Origin: Rapana venosa
Lineage: Eukaryota > Mollusca > Gastropoda > Neogastropoda > Muricidae
Assembly (NCBI GenBank): GCA_028751875.1
Contig: CM054140.1
Span: 29,371,908 to 29,435,907 of the forward strand
Length of the DNA: 64,000 nucleotides
Direction of reading: 5' to 3'
Both the position numbers and the translations under genes were made by a program. Below, one piece after another: positions 1 to 13,215 of this stretch. Position 1 is the first letter of the stretch; each line of letters begins with the position of its first letter. The notes under the pieces are model-generated. The model did not search any database and was not told the origin of the DNA. It saw only the letters and a list, made by a program, of their open reading frames with translations.

Positions 1-296
1 AAATTTTTTTTTTTTTTTTAAAAAAAAACCCCCCCCCCCCTTTTTTTTTTTTTTTTAAAAAGGGGGTTTTTTGGGGGAAACCAAAAAAAAAACCCCCCCA
101 AAAAAAAATTTTTTTTTTTTTTTAAAATTTTTTAAAAAAAAAAAAAATTTTTTTTTTTTTTTAAAAAAAATTTTTAAAAATTTAAAAAAACCCCAAAAAA
201 ACCCCTTTCAAAATTTTTTTTTAAAAAAAAAAACCCAAAAAAAGGGGTTAAAAATTTTAATTTTTTAAAAAAAAGGGGGGGGGAAAAAGGTAAAAA

Positions 297-327
<31 letters not shown>

Positions 328-1276
328 GGGGGGGGAAAATTAAAAAAAAAAAAAGGGGGGGCCAAAAAAAAAAAAAAATTTTTTTAAAAAAGGGGGGGAA
401 AAAAAAAAATTTTTTTTTTGGGGGGGGGGTTTTTTTAAAAAAAATTTTCCATTTTAAAAAAAAAAAAAAAAAAAAATTTTTTTAAAAAAAATTTTTTTTT
501 TGGGGGAAAAAAAAAAAAAAGGTTTTTTTTAAAAAAATTTTTTTTTTTTTAAAAAAAAAAAAATTTTTTTTTAAAAAAAATTTTTAAAATGGTTTTTTTT
601 TTTTTTAAAAAAAAATTTTTTTTTTTTTTAAAAATTTTTAAAAAAAAAAAAAAAAATTTTTTTAAAAAAAAAAATTTTGGTTTTTTTGGGAAAAAATTTT
701 CCCCTTTTTTCCCTTTTTAAAATTAAAATTTTTTTTTTTTTTTTTTTTTTTAAAAATTTTTTTAAAAAATTAAATTGTTTTTAAATTTTGGTAAAAAAAA
801 AATTTTTTAATTTTTTGGTTACCGGTTTTTTGGTTTTTAAAGGGGGGAAAAAAATTTTTAAAAAAAAAAAAAATTTTTTTTTTTGGGGGGGGTTTTTTTT
901 AAAATTTTTTTTGAAAAAAGGGGGGAAATTGTTTTTTTTAAAAAAAACAAACCCCCAAAAAAAAAAATTTTTTTTAAAATAAAAAAAAAATTTAAATTTT
1001 TTTGGTTTTTTAAAAAAAATTTTTTAAAAACTTTTTTAATAAAAAATTTTTTTTGGGTTTTTTTTAAAAAAAAAATTTTTTTTTTTTTTTTGGGGGGGGT
1101 TTTTTTTTTTTTTGGGGGTTTTTTAAAAAAAAGGGGCCAAAAAAAAAACCCCTTTTTTCCCTTTTAAAAAACCCCCCCCAAAAAAATTTTTTTGTTTTTT
1201 TTCCCTTTCCGGATAAACCCCCTTTTTAAAAATTTTAAAATTTTAATTTTTTTTTTTTTTATTTTTTTCCCCCCCT

Positions 1277-1311
<35 letters not shown>

Positions 1312-1370
1312 GGCCCCCCCCAAAAAAAGGGGGGTTAAAACCCCCCCCTTTTTTTTTTGAATTTTTTTTT
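1..1370. other. Homopolymer-run sequence, probable assembly artefact
   Basis: The stretch is built almost only of runs of 4 to 20 identical bases (A, T, G or C blocks following one another). No normal genomic composition, codon structure or known repeat is visible. It looks like an unpolished long-read end or a consensus built from failed base calls. The short open frames here encode only K/F/N/G/P strings and are not genes. Confidence 0.85.
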
Positions 1371-1423
1371 TCCTACCGCACTCAAAGGCCTATTTCCAAA
1401 AACTGGAAGGTTTTTTTTAACAT

Positions 1424-1490
1424 GTGCGCAAGATGCATTCACACGAGGGCCTCAGTTTTTTGTTATCTGGAGGACCCTTTACATTTAGTT
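1424..1490 (-). repeat. Fragment of modular tRNA-SINE family, internal part
   Basis: The + strand reads GTGCGCAAGATG, then an ACACGAGGGCCTC-like block, matching the inverted copy at 22035-22075. This is the conserved middle of the family annotated at 38795 and 57718. Run-length noise blurs both ends. Confidence 0.5.
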
Positions 1491-1649
1491 CGTTTTTTTT
1501 CGTAAACTGGGAAGAAAGGGCAAGGCTGGAATCGAAACCCCGAATTCACAAAAAAAAAAACCCCCGGGATAGAATAAGTGCGGGTAATGTAGTTTGTGTT
1601 GTTCTGTGCTAAAAACACCAGTTTTTTTACAATACTGAGCTTCCCCCTG

Positions 1650-1860
1650 TATTGGGAAAGTTTTTTACTGTATTCTGCTACAAATGCGGGGGGCGGGATA
1701 TCCACTGGTGTAAACACTTGCTTTCCCCCAGCCTTGTTAAAAGCATCAAAAACCGGGGGTTTTCCCAAATTTGGGGGGGGTGGAACCCTTTGTGAAACTT
1801 GGCTTCGTACAGTCCCCCCGTTCACCAGCTTAAATGGGACCTGCCTCTTTAGGGTTTAGG
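1650..1860 (-). repeat. Dispersed repeat, second copy of the 22660-22880 repeat
   Basis: Its reverse complement carries CCCTAAAGAGGCAGGTCCC followed by an AGCTGGTGAAC and GGACTGTACGAAGCC series. The same series occurs in order at about 22780-22850 on the + strand. The family is dispersed and probably SINE-derived. I cannot see a tRNA head. Confidence 0.5.
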
Positions 1861-4800
1861 GAAAAATTAAAAAAAGTGGGGGGGGAGGAAAGGGGGATGG
1901 GCATGGCCCCAAATGTTTTGGGCCCCCGGAAATTTCCTGAAATTTTAAAGGGTTTTTTTTTTACGCCCCCCTTACCAAAATAGGTTATGGGACACTTTTT
2001 CCCTTTTTTTTTTTACCCAATACACTGCACGCACCTTTAATTTCACCAAACTCCACTTTACTTCACAACAACTGCAAGTCTTTCCGTGGTCTGCTAAAAA
2101 AAATATTTTCCCTTTTTTAAAAAAAATGTACTTTTTTTATATAATATATATATATTTTTTTTTTTTTTTATATATATTTTTTTTTTTTATAATTTTATAA
2201 ATTTTTATTTATATATATATAAATACATTTTACACACAACCAAACTGACTAAAAAGAATATCCTCCGTTTTGTGTTGTGATGTTTTTGCAGGTGGACAGC
2301 TGCTGCAACCCCCCGTCTATGGGTTCCATCAAAAGCTGATGGGGCAAGAAGTAAAGGGTTTTATTGGCCCCTGGAGATCGGAAAACAAAGTTGTGGAGGT
2401 AGGTTAAATATGAAGAAAAAAGATAAATGATAAAAAGGAAGAATTTGCTGTTTCTGAGTGGGATGGGTTTGAGGAAAATTAATTTGTGGATTTTTTTTTT
2501 TTAAAGTATATTTTGGGAATTTGCGCTTACGGATTTAAGTTGTGTGAAATTTACAATTATTGGGTTTATGTTGTGTGTGTAAAACATGTGTGTGTCACTG
2601 TGTGATTTCATGTTGTGTGGGTGTGTGGGGTGTGAGCACACACTGTGGAACAAAAAAAAAATTATGGAGCAAAGTATTGCAGTTTTGAACAAAGAGGGAA
2701 AGGGCTTAAATATTTTGGATTTTTCCCTTTACAAAAGTTCTTCCATTTTATGAAAAAAAAATTTTTGTTGAATGGAAGTTCTGATGATTTCAGCGCACAC
2801 CCGCACGCACACATGCCACACACACATGCACACAAAAACAACCCAATTACAACAAAAAATCCCCCAAAAAACAAACACTCCCCCTTTCCCCCTAATTTAA
2901 AACAAATTTGAAGAAATTTTTCCTTCTTTAACGGAAAAAAAAAGGAATTGAAAAACAGGCATCTTAAAAGGGGAAAATTTTTTTCCCAAACAAATTTCCA
3001 AATCTTTTTAAATCCAAAGGTTCCCTTTTTAAAAATTTGGAAAGGGGGGCCAAAACGTTTGTATTAAAAAAAAAAAAAAGAAATTTTTAAGGGTTTTTAA
3101 AAAATGATCATTTTTAAGTGAAGTTCCTTATTTTAAAGGGTTTAAAAACCCAAAGAATTTCAAAAGGCATTTTCCCCCTTAAACCCTTTTCCCTTTTTTG
3201 ATAGGCCCAAAATTTTGCCTTGGAAAAAAACTTGTTTAAAAATAAAAATTTCCCTAATTTGGGTTAAAAACACTAATTTATTTTATTTTAATTTAAAAAA
3301 TAATTTGTTAAAAAAATTTTTCGGACCCCACTGTGGAAATTTAAAGAAAAAGTTACGAAAAAAAATGGGTTGGAACTTTCGTTAATGCAGAAATTTCTTA
3401 AAAACCACCTTAGGGGTTTTGATTGGGTTTTTTTGCTGTTGGGAAAAAATTTTAAAAAAATTCTATTGGACCGGTTTTTGGTTTAGAAACCCGTAATTTT
3501 CTTTTGGGGGAAAATTTTTTAATTGTAATTTCATCAAATTGTTTGTTTTCTTATTTTCCAATTTTTGCTTTTGGGTTTTTTTTTGGGGTTTTTTTTTGTT
3601 TGGGGAAAATTTACTATGTTTTTCTTTTCCGGCAGAGATTAAATTTAAAAAATGTTACAAGCCTTTTTCCCAAACCGAAAATTGCCGCAATTCTTGACTT
3701 CCATTTAAAGGGGATATTTGGGGTTTTCTTAAAAGCCATAAATCCTTTGGTTAAAAATCCCCTTAATAAGGGTTTACTTCTTTTTATATAAATTGGGGAA
3801 AAGTTGGGGGTTCCCCCTTTTTTTGGGATGAATTTTGGGGTTGGTTACCTTTTTCCCTTTTTTTTTTTTTTTTTTTTAAAATTTTTTTTCCTTTTTTTCC
3901 CTCCTCCCCCAAATTCTTTTTATTGGTTTGTTTCATAATATTTTTATTTGGAGAAAAAGGAATGCTTCCCCCCAAAAAAAAAAAAAAAGAGGGCCAGGGA
4001 ACCCATTTAAAACGGGCCAAACACGCCCCAATTTCAAAACCTTTGGGGCATAAAAGGGGAAAAAAGTTTTAAAAGAAAACTCAAGAATCTTTAAAAGCAA
4101 ACAAACCCTTTTTCACAAAAAAAAACAACCACCCCCCCCACCAACCCTTTTTTCCAACACACAATACCAACATATTATTTTTCAGTTTTTTTTGTGGAAA
4201 AATTTTTTTTTTTTTAATAATTTGAGGAAAAAATTGAAATGTAAACAAACTTTGGGGAAATTTTTTTTTTGGGTTTTAAGGAACCAAAAAAGAAATTTTG
4301 GACTTAAACGACCAACTTTGGTTTTCTTCCGTTTGGGAAGGGTTCCAATGGTTTTGGTTTAATTTTTCCCCTTGGTTTCTTGGGGGAAATTTTGGTTAAG
4401 GGAAAAGTTTTTTGGGAATAAAAAAGAATTTTGTTTTTCTAAAAAACAAAAACAATGTTTTTGAAGAAGGCACTTTTAAAGAAGTTCCAATTTTTTTAAG
4501 GTGTTGAACCCCTTCTTAACAAACCCCGACATGGTTCTCCCCAAACCCCGAGAGGCCCCGGGGAAAAAAACCGGGGAAACCTTGGGGCACCCTTTAAAAA
4601 TTCCTTTTTTCCGTTTTGGTTAAAAAGGTTTTGTGCCGGGTTGGAAAAATGATGTTTTAAAAAAACAAAAAACCACAAGGGGAAAAATGTTAAAAAGGAC
4701 ATAAGTTTTTTTTTCCCTTTTCCCTTTATTAAAAAATTTTTTAAAATTTAAAAATTTCTCCTAAAAAAACAGGACCTTGTAGATTCCCCGCCCCCTTTTA

Positions 4801-6979
4801 TTTCGAAAGTGGGGGGGTTTTTCCCCCGTGCTTAGCCCCCGGGGGGTTGGAAAACGTCCAAACCCCCCCCTTTTCTTGCCCAAAATAATTTTGGGGGCGG
4901 AAAAGGGGAAAACTTTTCGGGGGGGGGGGTTTTTTTTTTTTTTTGGAATTTTTGTTTTTTTTTTTAAGGTTCCGGTTTAAAATTAAGTTGCCCTTTTCCC
5001 CCAAAAGGACGTTTTTTTCCTTTCTTTTTTTTTCCCCCAAGGAAAAAAAAAAAGGGATCCTTGGGTTTTTGGGGGCCATTTTCTTGTTTCCCTTTTGAAA
5101 GGAAAATTAAACCATTAACCTTTGGAAACTTCAACTGTTATTTGACGAAGGGTTTTTTTGCCTTTTCCTTTTTCTTTTTTTCTTTTCTTTTTTTTCTTTG
5201 CACTCCCAAAAAAATTCTTTTGTTGAAAGCTCCCCGTTTCCGGGCCTTTCAATTTTTTTCCGCCATTTGGGGGCCCCGGGGGTTCAAAACCAAATCTTTT
5301 TCCCAAAAAACCACAAAGGCTATTTTTTTTTTACCTTCAAAAAAGGGAAATTTTTCACCCCCCCAAAAAATTTGGTTCAAAACCTTTTTTAAGGGTTTTT
5401 TTTGAAGGGCCAAAAAGGGGAGGCCCATTTTTCCCCTTTTCAAGCTTTTTCCCAAAAGGGGCCTTAAAACAAGAAGGGGCCCCCCCTGGCCCAAAAAATG
5501 GGCCTGGGGGTTGCGGTTCAATTTTGGTGGGGTTCCCGGGTTCGGGGTGTTCTTGGAAAAAAACCCCCAAAAATGCCAAAAGGGTTTAAAACCCCATTTT
5601 TAAAACTTTTAAAACCCCCCATATTTTAAACAACAAGGGTTTTATTTTAGCTTTTTTAAAAATTTTTTGCAAAGGGGGGTCGAAAATTTGGAGTGTGTTG
5701 CTTAAACTTTCCCGAAAAAAAGGTTTTGGCTTTTTAAAAAACAATCACAAAAAAATTTTCCCTTTTTTTTTCCAACGACTTTTTGGGGCCCCCCCTGCCC
5801 CCGAACCCCCCCCAAACCCCAAGGCCTTGGTTAACAAAGGGGAAACTTCACCATGGGGAACCAAGGGTGAAGGGGGGGTATTTTGGGCCTCAATAAAATC
5901 CCCCCGAAAATCTGATTGGTCTCCAACCAAAGAGTATTTCCCAACCTGGGGTCCACCCCAAAACCCCCCAAAAGGCTTTTTTTTTTTATTGGGAAGAATG
6001 TATCCCAAAATTGGGACAAGGAAAAGGTGGAAAAAAAGGGTTTTTTTTTTTTGCTATGCTGTGGGGGGTTATGATTCGGAAGTGCTTTTGCTTTGAGGGC
6101 TAAATTGAAAGGGTTGTTACTCCCCTTTGCTTCTATCATAATATTCCCGGTGTCAGCCGGGCCCTTTGAGTTTCAGACACCCGCAGTGTTGGTAAAGGGA
6201 AAATTGGGGCAAACTTTCCCAAAGGGGATCCGTTTTAACCTTTTGTCCCCCATCCGGCCCAGCCAACGGGAACGGAGGCTGCCGCCCAGATTCCCCAAAA
6301 ACGACAGCACCTTGGGTTGGTTTCTGCCCCCGTGGGCCCGTTTCTTTTCCATCACCACAGATCTCGGGGGTTTTCACACTATGTGTCTGAAAAATTTGGG
6401 GGGGCGAAAGCGGGGGGGTTTTCCCGAGGATGCAGTGTTTTTTTTAGGGTCTTTAAATGCGGGTAGTGGGGAGGGAAGGAAGAAATTTAAAAGCCAGCGA
6501 ACCCGGAACCCCCCTTTTCAATTTTTGCAGGGGTGGGGAAAAAAATGAGTTTTCTTTAGTAGCAAAACGATTCATTGATCAGAAAGGATAAATTGAATTA
6601 TTGTCTTGGAAGTAGAAAATTTTTTTAACGAGAATTGTTAAGTGAGTCTGATATTAAAAGATTCGAGGGAAAAGGAGGAAAAGGGAAAAGCTGCAGTTAG
6701 GGGAAAAGTGGCCAGAAAAAATAAAGTTTCTAAGGGCACATTCCTGGCCCGTGCTACCCCAACAATGTGGGAAAAATTGGGCCTACGGCCGGTCCCGCCC
6801 CAATAGACGCCTGAAAAGGGTGATGCCTTTTGGGCTGTTTTTTTCATTTTTACCACACTTTTTCTTTGAAAATGCCAAGGCAAAGGGAAAAGAACAGATT
6901 TGCTGTTAAAGAAAATAGCAAGAAGGAAAAATAAAAAAAGGTCTCCCTCTGCCAAAGGGTTTGCAGGTTTAGAGCCAAA

Positions 6980-6982
<3 letters not shown>

Positions 6983-7019
<37 letters not shown>

Positions 7020-7046
7020 ACCCCCCCCCCCCCACAAAACACACAC
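6983..7046. repeat. Poly-C tract running into short CA repeat
   Basis: About 50 C residues broken by single A bases, then ACACACACA. The length is unreliable because the region has inflated homopolymers. Confidence 0.8.
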
Positions 7047-8149
7047 ACATCCCTAATTTTTTGCTTTTGTGATGTAAAGTGCCCTGTGCCCCACTAGAAT
7101 TTCTTTTGAGACTAACAACATTAAAATTTTGTAGGGGGTTTTCAGAAGTTCTGTGTTGTTTCAAATTTGTAAAACCCCGTGCTGGGACAATTTGGTTGGG
7201 CAGTGTGGGAAAAACCCTGTACAATTAAAAACAATTCTGTACCAATTTTTCAAAAATGTGGTAGCACCGCAGAAATTTAAAAACAGTATTAAAAAGGGCA
7301 AATGTCGGTTGAATATGACTTGTTTTTAAAAGAAAAATTTGTTAAAATTCTGTCTCCCCGAGACATACCAGAAAACAACAGGTGCCCTTTTGGGGGGGTT
7401 GTGTGAAACCTTCCTTGGAAAAGTTTTTATTGAAAATAAAAAATTTTAAACCAAACAGCTGGGTTTTCACTTCCTTATTCGACACTAATATTTCTGGAAA
7501 ATATTGGGCAAATTTACGTCGGATTTGGGTGTTTTTATCATATATACCTATTTTTACCCGTGATTGGGGTTTACCCAAAAAAGGGGGACAATGGGCAAGA
7601 CATTGGTGAACCCGAAAAAATGAAACTTGCCCTAAATGCAAGTACAAAAAACATACCCCGCTTGTGACAAAAAAATTTTAAACTTGTTTAACTTTTCATG
7701 CACACACACAATTGCCTTAGGAGTAAAGTAAGTCAGATGGAGGTGAAAACCTTCAAAAGAATTTAAAATCCCACAGGCAAATTTAGCTCGTAGGGAAAAC
7801 AAAAACCCAAAAGAAGGGGGTTTAATTTTTGGATGAACTCAAACCCTGTGGTCCCAGTCTTCCCACTGAGCCCACAGCACACTCACTCTGGGTTTTGGAG
7901 CTGGGAGGAGCTGGCCGAAGTCCGAAAAAACCCTAAAGACTCTTATGGGAAAACAAAAATTTTTACCTTCCAGTCCGGAACGCAAGGCGCTAAAAACTGC
8001 GCCATGGCGGTGGTGTATTGCCCTATTCCCTTTTTTGGAAGGGGGAAAAAGGTGGATTTTAAAAAAAGAATTTTTCTTCGTCATCAAAAAACTCAGACAG
8101 CAAAATATTGTTGTTGTTTATTTTTAGCGAAATATATCACACCTTTCCC

Positions 8150-8330
8150 TTTTTTCGCCCGACAAGTCAGGCCCAATACACCAAAAATTTGGCATGGGAG
8201 AGAATTGTTATCTTTTAAGCCCTTTTTGGGGGATAAGGCAGGAAATGGACCAAGAAGGCAGACATAGACAAGAAGGAAAATGACAGGGAAAAAAAAAGAA
8301 TAAGGCAGAAACAAAGAGAGGGATATTTTA
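8150..8330 (+). repeat. Dispersed repeat shared with 62565-62770
   Basis: Blocks GACAAGTCAGGCCCA, ATTGTTATCTTT, ATGGACCAAGAAGGCA and AAGGCAGAAAC appear in the same order and spacing at 62565-62770. The copy here is blurred by run-length errors. Family not recognised. Confidence 0.65.
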
Positions 8331-9129
8331 AAAAAAAAGGGGAGGGGGATTCCCGAAGGTGGGGGTGCTTTTTTTTTTTAGAGGCCCTGGTATTTCCCCT
8401 TGGGGGTTTAAAAAGAACTTTTCGGCAGGTTTTTATTTTTGGTTTTTTTTACCCGAATACTTAGGTTTTTTTTAGGTGAGATTTAAAAAAACAGATTAAA
8501 AAGGTGCTGAAAAAATTGGGCCTTTTGGGCTTGGGTTTATTAATTTGTTTTTTCAACGAAAGCTTTCCTGTGGTTTTAAAGGGGAAGTTGGACATTACCC
8601 TTGTAAATTTTTCCCTTTTTAAAACTTAATTAACCAAAACGGGTACCCGGTTTTTGGGTATTTTTTTGTAAACATTCAAGGACCCAAAGTGTGTGGGCTT
8701 GTGTGTTTCTGGAGTGTGTGGTTTCCTTGGGCATTTTGCTTAACTTCCCATTTTCAAGACGGGGGTTTCAGGTATGGGTTTTATTTTTTTAAACATTCAA
8801 GTAACCCAATTTTTGGGGCCTTTTGGGGCTTGGTTTTTGTGGGGTTGTGGGTGTGGTTTTGCCCGGTTGGGGGGTGGTTTTGTGTTGGTTTTTGTTTTGG
8901 GGTTGTGTGTGTTGGGGAGTAATATTCTTCCTATTTAAAGCACTTCTTCAGAAAATTTTGGAATTTTTAGAAAAATTTTTGTTTTGGGAAACCAAAAGGG
9001 GGGGGTTTTTTTTTCCTTTTTCTAAAAATGTTTTTATTAAACTCTTTTTTTTTTTTTTGATTGCAGGTTTTTCCAAGAAACAGTAGTTCATTTTTGGGGT
9101 TATGTTTTTTTGTAATTTTTTGACAATTT

Positions 9130-9870
9130 AAACATTTTTTATTTGCCGTGTGTGTTTTTGGTTGTATGTGTGCATGTTGGGGTGTGTTTATTTAAATTTT
9201 TGTGTGTGTATCTGTGTGTGTTTGGGGGGGGTTGTGCGCGCCCGGGTGCAAGCATGGGTTCCTGTTTTGCTTTGGTGTATGTGTCTATAACCCTTTTGAT
9301 TAAATGGGGTGGTGTGTGGGGCCTGTGTATGTACCTTTTTTTAATTTTTGTGTGGGTGCTGTTTGTTCTGAAACAAATTTCAAAAAATTAAATTTTGATT
9401 GTGTGCTTGCATATGTGTGTGGATTGTGTGTGTGTGTTCCCACAAACATGTACTTTATGCATGTGTTTTGGGAGAGAAGAGCCCTTTTAACTTTTGGGTT
9501 TTAAATTTGCTTGTTTTTTAAAAATATTAAGACAAAATTTTGTGGGAAATATTTTGTTTCAAAATTTGAGGTGTTTATTAAAAAAACTGTGAATAACGTT
9601 AAGGTCATTGATGAAAATTTATTTTATTCATTTGTTTTTGCCCGGGGTTTTTGGGGTTTTGTTTTTTTTTTTGTGCATGCGTTGTTTTTGGGGGGGGAGG
9701 GGAGGGAAAAGAGTGTGTATGTGTGGCCCGTGTGTGTGGTGTGTGGGGGAAAGAGGAAGTGAGCGTGTTTTTTTTCATTTCATGCGTTTGCATTTCATAT
9801 ATGTGTGTGTGTGTTTTCACACGCATGGATGTGGGAAGGGTTTTTCCGTGTGTTGCCCGTAAAAATTTTA
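9130..9870. repeat. TG-rich low-complexity region
   Basis: Degenerate TG/TGTGTG-rich sequence with interspersed GGG and TTT runs. Open frames here encode V/C/F/G-rich strings that simply follow the base composition. Confidence 0.7.
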
Positions 9871-10049
9871 AAAAAACTTAAAAATTTACCCTTTTCAGTC
9901 TGGTGCAAAGGGTTTAGTTAAAGGGGGGAAACCCCTAAACCCGCAGGAGTAAAGGTTCAAGAGGTTCTTTTGGCCCACATCAAACCCGGAGGGGGAGTGG
10001 TCACTTCCCTAAAACCTTAACATTTTTGTTATGTCCCTTTAAGATGGAA

Positions 10050-10345
10050 AGGGTTTTTTGCCGAGTGGTTAAGATCGTTTAATCCCAATCCGGGGGGTCC
10101 TTTCGTTGTGGGGTTTTAATCTTGAAAGGCAGCGGGCTGGTGAATTAAAGGGGGGGATTTTTATGTTATCCCCAGGGGCAAATTTTTTAAAATGCAGGGT
10201 GACGAACCCCTTTTTCCCTTTGGTTTATATTTTACACACAAAAGATCAAATTAGCATGTGAAAAAACCCCCAATTCATGTCAAAAGGGTTTGGGGCGTTA
10301 CCCAATCCCAAAAAATACCCTGGCATTTCATCTAGTAATAAAAAA
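10050..10345 (+). mobile_element. tRNA-derived SINE, noisy near-full copy
   Basis: The head contains TGCCGAGTGGTTAAGATCG, an A-box-like tRNA promoter, then AATCCCAATCCGG. Further on come CCCCAGGGGCAA, AAAGATCAAATTAGCATGTG and CATGTCAAAAGGG blocks, in the order I recall for a widespread gastropod SINE. The 3' part of the same family is seen at 23090-23200. The B box is too damaged by run-length errors to score. Confidence 0.55.
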
Positions 10346-11159
10346 AAAAGAGAGAGGTTTCTCTGAAGCCGAAAGTGTTGGCTGAGGTAGACTTTTCTGC
10401 AAAGTTTTCAAAAGTTTGAAATGCAGGCCACAAGGGGATTCTCCCAATAAGGAAAAAACAGGAAGGGTAAAAAGATTTTTTGAAAAAGGGTTTTCATCGT
10501 ATTAAATTTAATCTGTCAAATTTGGGGGGGTTGTCAGGAATGATAGGGGGCATGTGCTTTGCCGTTCTATTCTTTTAGCAAAAAAAAAAATTTTTTTTAT
10601 GAAATCAAAGCACCCATTTAAATGTGGACTACACTGTAAATAAAAAAAAAAAAAAAACAAAAAAACCCCACGTGATACAATTTCAAGAAATGAGGAAAAA
10701 TTGCTTTTAGTTGTGTATTTCACTTTGCACAGATCACAGCGTCAAATTTCTCCCATGTCAGCTCCTCTAGCTGCTTTTCCTTTTCCCCTCCCTCCCCGGT
10801 GCTAATTTTTAGCAGGAAAATGACCTTTTGGGGCTTGGTTTAAAAAGGGAAAGGGCCCCGGGGGCTGAGTTTGTTTCTGGTTTGCTAGCCGGGTTTGGTG
10901 CCCCCCCCCCCCCATTTAATTTCCGTAATTTAAAAAAAGAGAAGAAGAACGTTTCCCCTCACACCAATTTTACTGGGCCTGCTGGCACAGTCGGGCTTTT
11001 TGCGAGTTTTGTGCTGTTGGGTGTGCGAAAGTGAACCTGACCTCAAAACCAACCTGTGGAAAATGAAGAACTTGGTGAGGGAAAAATTTTTCCGGACCCC
11101 TATGGTCGACCCCCCAAAGGGGGCGAGGTAATTTTTTTTCCGCATTTCACTGTGTCTTT

Positions 11160-11520
11160 GTGAGTGTTTTGGGATGTGTGTTTTTGGCGCGTTTTTGTGT
11201 GTGTGTAGCTTTTGCATGTTTTGTGTAAGTAGGTTTTCGTGTGTGTTGGGTTGGGATGCATGTGTTTTCGGGATGTGTGAGTGCGGTTTAGGGGTTGTTT
11301 GTGTGGGGGGTGTGGTTGTTTTTGGGAAAGGGATTTCTCTTGTTCAAAAATGTGTTTCAGTGTGTCTTTTTTAGTTGGGGTGGGGGTTGTTGTTGTGTTT
11401 TGGCAAGGCACTGTCTTCTGCATTTCACTGGATTAGTGTGTGTTTTTTCTTGTTTTGTGTGTGTGTGTGTTGTGGGTTGGGGGTGTGTGTGTGTGTGTGT
11501 GTGTTTTGTGAGAGTGAAAG
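11160..11520. repeat. TG-rich low-complexity region
   Basis: Long TGTGTG-rich stretch ending in a nearly pure (TG)n tract around 11455-11510. The open frames on both strands are compositional. Confidence 0.75.
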
Positions 11521-12890
11521 TTTAAATTTTTTTTATTATCGGATGGACTTTTAGTAATTTAAAGTTGATATAATTTATGCTTTCTTAGAATAAAAAAAAC
11601 CTTAAAAAAATGTTTTAAAATTTTGCATGCATGCATGCAAAAAAAATGGGGGGTCGAATAAAATTTTTTGTTTTTGAAAGAAAATTTGAAAGACTGCTTT
11701 CTTGGTCCCTTCCCCCGCCCTTTTTTCCAGGAAGGGCTTAAAATCTAACAAATTTTCTTCCCCCCCCTTAGTTTAGTTTTGCTTTGGGGCCCGAATTGTC
11801 AGGTGTTTTTCAGTGCGAACGCATTTTTAGTCATAGGAAAAGACAGTAGTTGCTGTTTAGCATTTTATGTAGGGGGGGGGGGGGGGGGGGGGGGAAAAAG
11901 TATTTTGTTTTATCTTGTTTTTGGGTTTATTAATGGGGCCCGAAATAATTAAAAAAAATTTTTTTTTTTGTTTTTCAGTGGTTTGGGTTCTACAACCGGG
12001 CAAAAAGGGAAAAAAAGTTTTGCCTTTGGAAAACCCGAACCCCGTTTTTACATTTGGGGAGGGGAAATGTGGGTTGGGGTGGGGGAGTGAGGAGAGTGTG
12101 TGGTGAGGACACCACAAAGCTTTTGTTTTCAGGATGATGGGCTTTGTGAGAACTTTTTTGGGGGGGGGGGGGGGAGGGGGGGAGGGGGTCTTCAGCTAGA
12201 AACTCCAAGGATGAAAGATGATGAGAAATTTTTTTAAAAATATATTTACAATGTTTTTTCCCCCCTTTTGGGAGCCACACTCAGACTTTGGGAATTTTTC
12301 ATTCTTTTTAAACACTGTTGTGAAAATTTTGGGCTGTCAAAAATCAGGGGGAAAAAAAAAAAACATCAGTATATACATGTAACGTTAAAATGGAAATTTT
12401 GTGCCCTTTTTTTTTGTTTTTTTGGGGGGTAAGGTTTTAAATTTTTCTTTTTTAAACCCAAAAGTTTTGGGTTTTTAAACAAAGTGCTAAAAAATGTAAG
12501 CATCCTTCTGGGAAAAAGGGTTTTTTATCTGTAAAAATTTTCCTTACCCCAAAAATTCTGTGTTGGTAGGTTTCCCCCCTTTCCTTTTTTTTTTGTTGCT
12601 TTTTCCGTTTCCCCTTTTTTTTTGGTAACATTTTTTCTTCTTTCATCTTTTGGGTTGTTTTTTGTTGCTTGGTCTTTTTTAGTTTTTATTTTGGGGATTT
12701 TTTTTCTTTTTAATCTGTCACAATATTTTGGGGGGGGGGGGGTTTTAAAACACAGACCAAAAAGTAAATCTATCTGACGGTATCTTTTACGCAGTTTATC
12801 TTTACCTTATGGAGACTCCAACGCTGCTTTCATTGTCCCGTCTTTTTTTTTTTTTTTTCTTTTTTTTTCCTTTTTTTCTTTTTGTTCCTT
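11521..12890. other. No feature identified in noisy sequence
   Basis: Apart from a poly-G run at about 11872-11894, a second at about 12160-12180 and TTTT-rich blocks, I see no gene or recognisable repeat. Run-length noise would hide small exons. Confidence 0.6.
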
Positions 12891-12894
12891 CCTT

Positions 12895-12965
12895 GGTTTG
12901 AGCTCTGAGGATCACCAATGGTGAGATTTTTCATACAGGACCGGGTTTTTTCCAAACCCTTGTTT
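12895..12965 (-). repeat. SINE 3'-end module 2, inverted
   Basis: The + strand reads GAGCTCTGAGGATCACCAA then TGGTGAGATTTTTCATA, the reverse complement of the 3' end of the full SINE copies at 38795 and 57718. Confidence 0.65.
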
Positions 12966-13079
12966 TTTTGTGTTTGATGGCTAGACACCCAAATTTAGGG
13001 AAAAGGGGGCTAAAAAATCTGGAAAAATGAAGAGAAGCATCAGAGATTCAGAGGATGAATTTTTTTTTTTATTCCTTTG

Positions 13080-13215
13080 TTTTTAGGATAATGGAATAAG
13101 CCCCATGTGCTTTTTTACATCCGTCCCCCTGTGTTTTGCAGCTTTGTAAATTTTGTATCCATTCCCACCGGGGACACAAAAAGGCCCACTCTTTTTTAAA
13201 AGCAGAATGGGTTTT
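13080..13215 (-). repeat. SINE 3'-end module 1, inverted
   Basis: The + strand reads GGATAATGGAATAAGC, then TTTACATCCGTCCCC, then TTTGTAAATTTTGT and CCATTCCCACCGG. The same series is clean at 21893-22020 and at 63598. Confidence 0.7.

Noticed and set aside
71..1167. Open frames of 60-95 codons in the first 1.2 kb
   Set aside because: They encode only K, F, N, G and P strings dictated by homopolymer runs, in sequence that is almost certainly artefactual.
5695..7224. Longer open frames in 5.7-7.2 kb (up to 151 codons, both strands)
   Set aside because: The sequence has inflated homopolymers, so frame is meaningless. No motif is recognisable and opposing strands are equally open.
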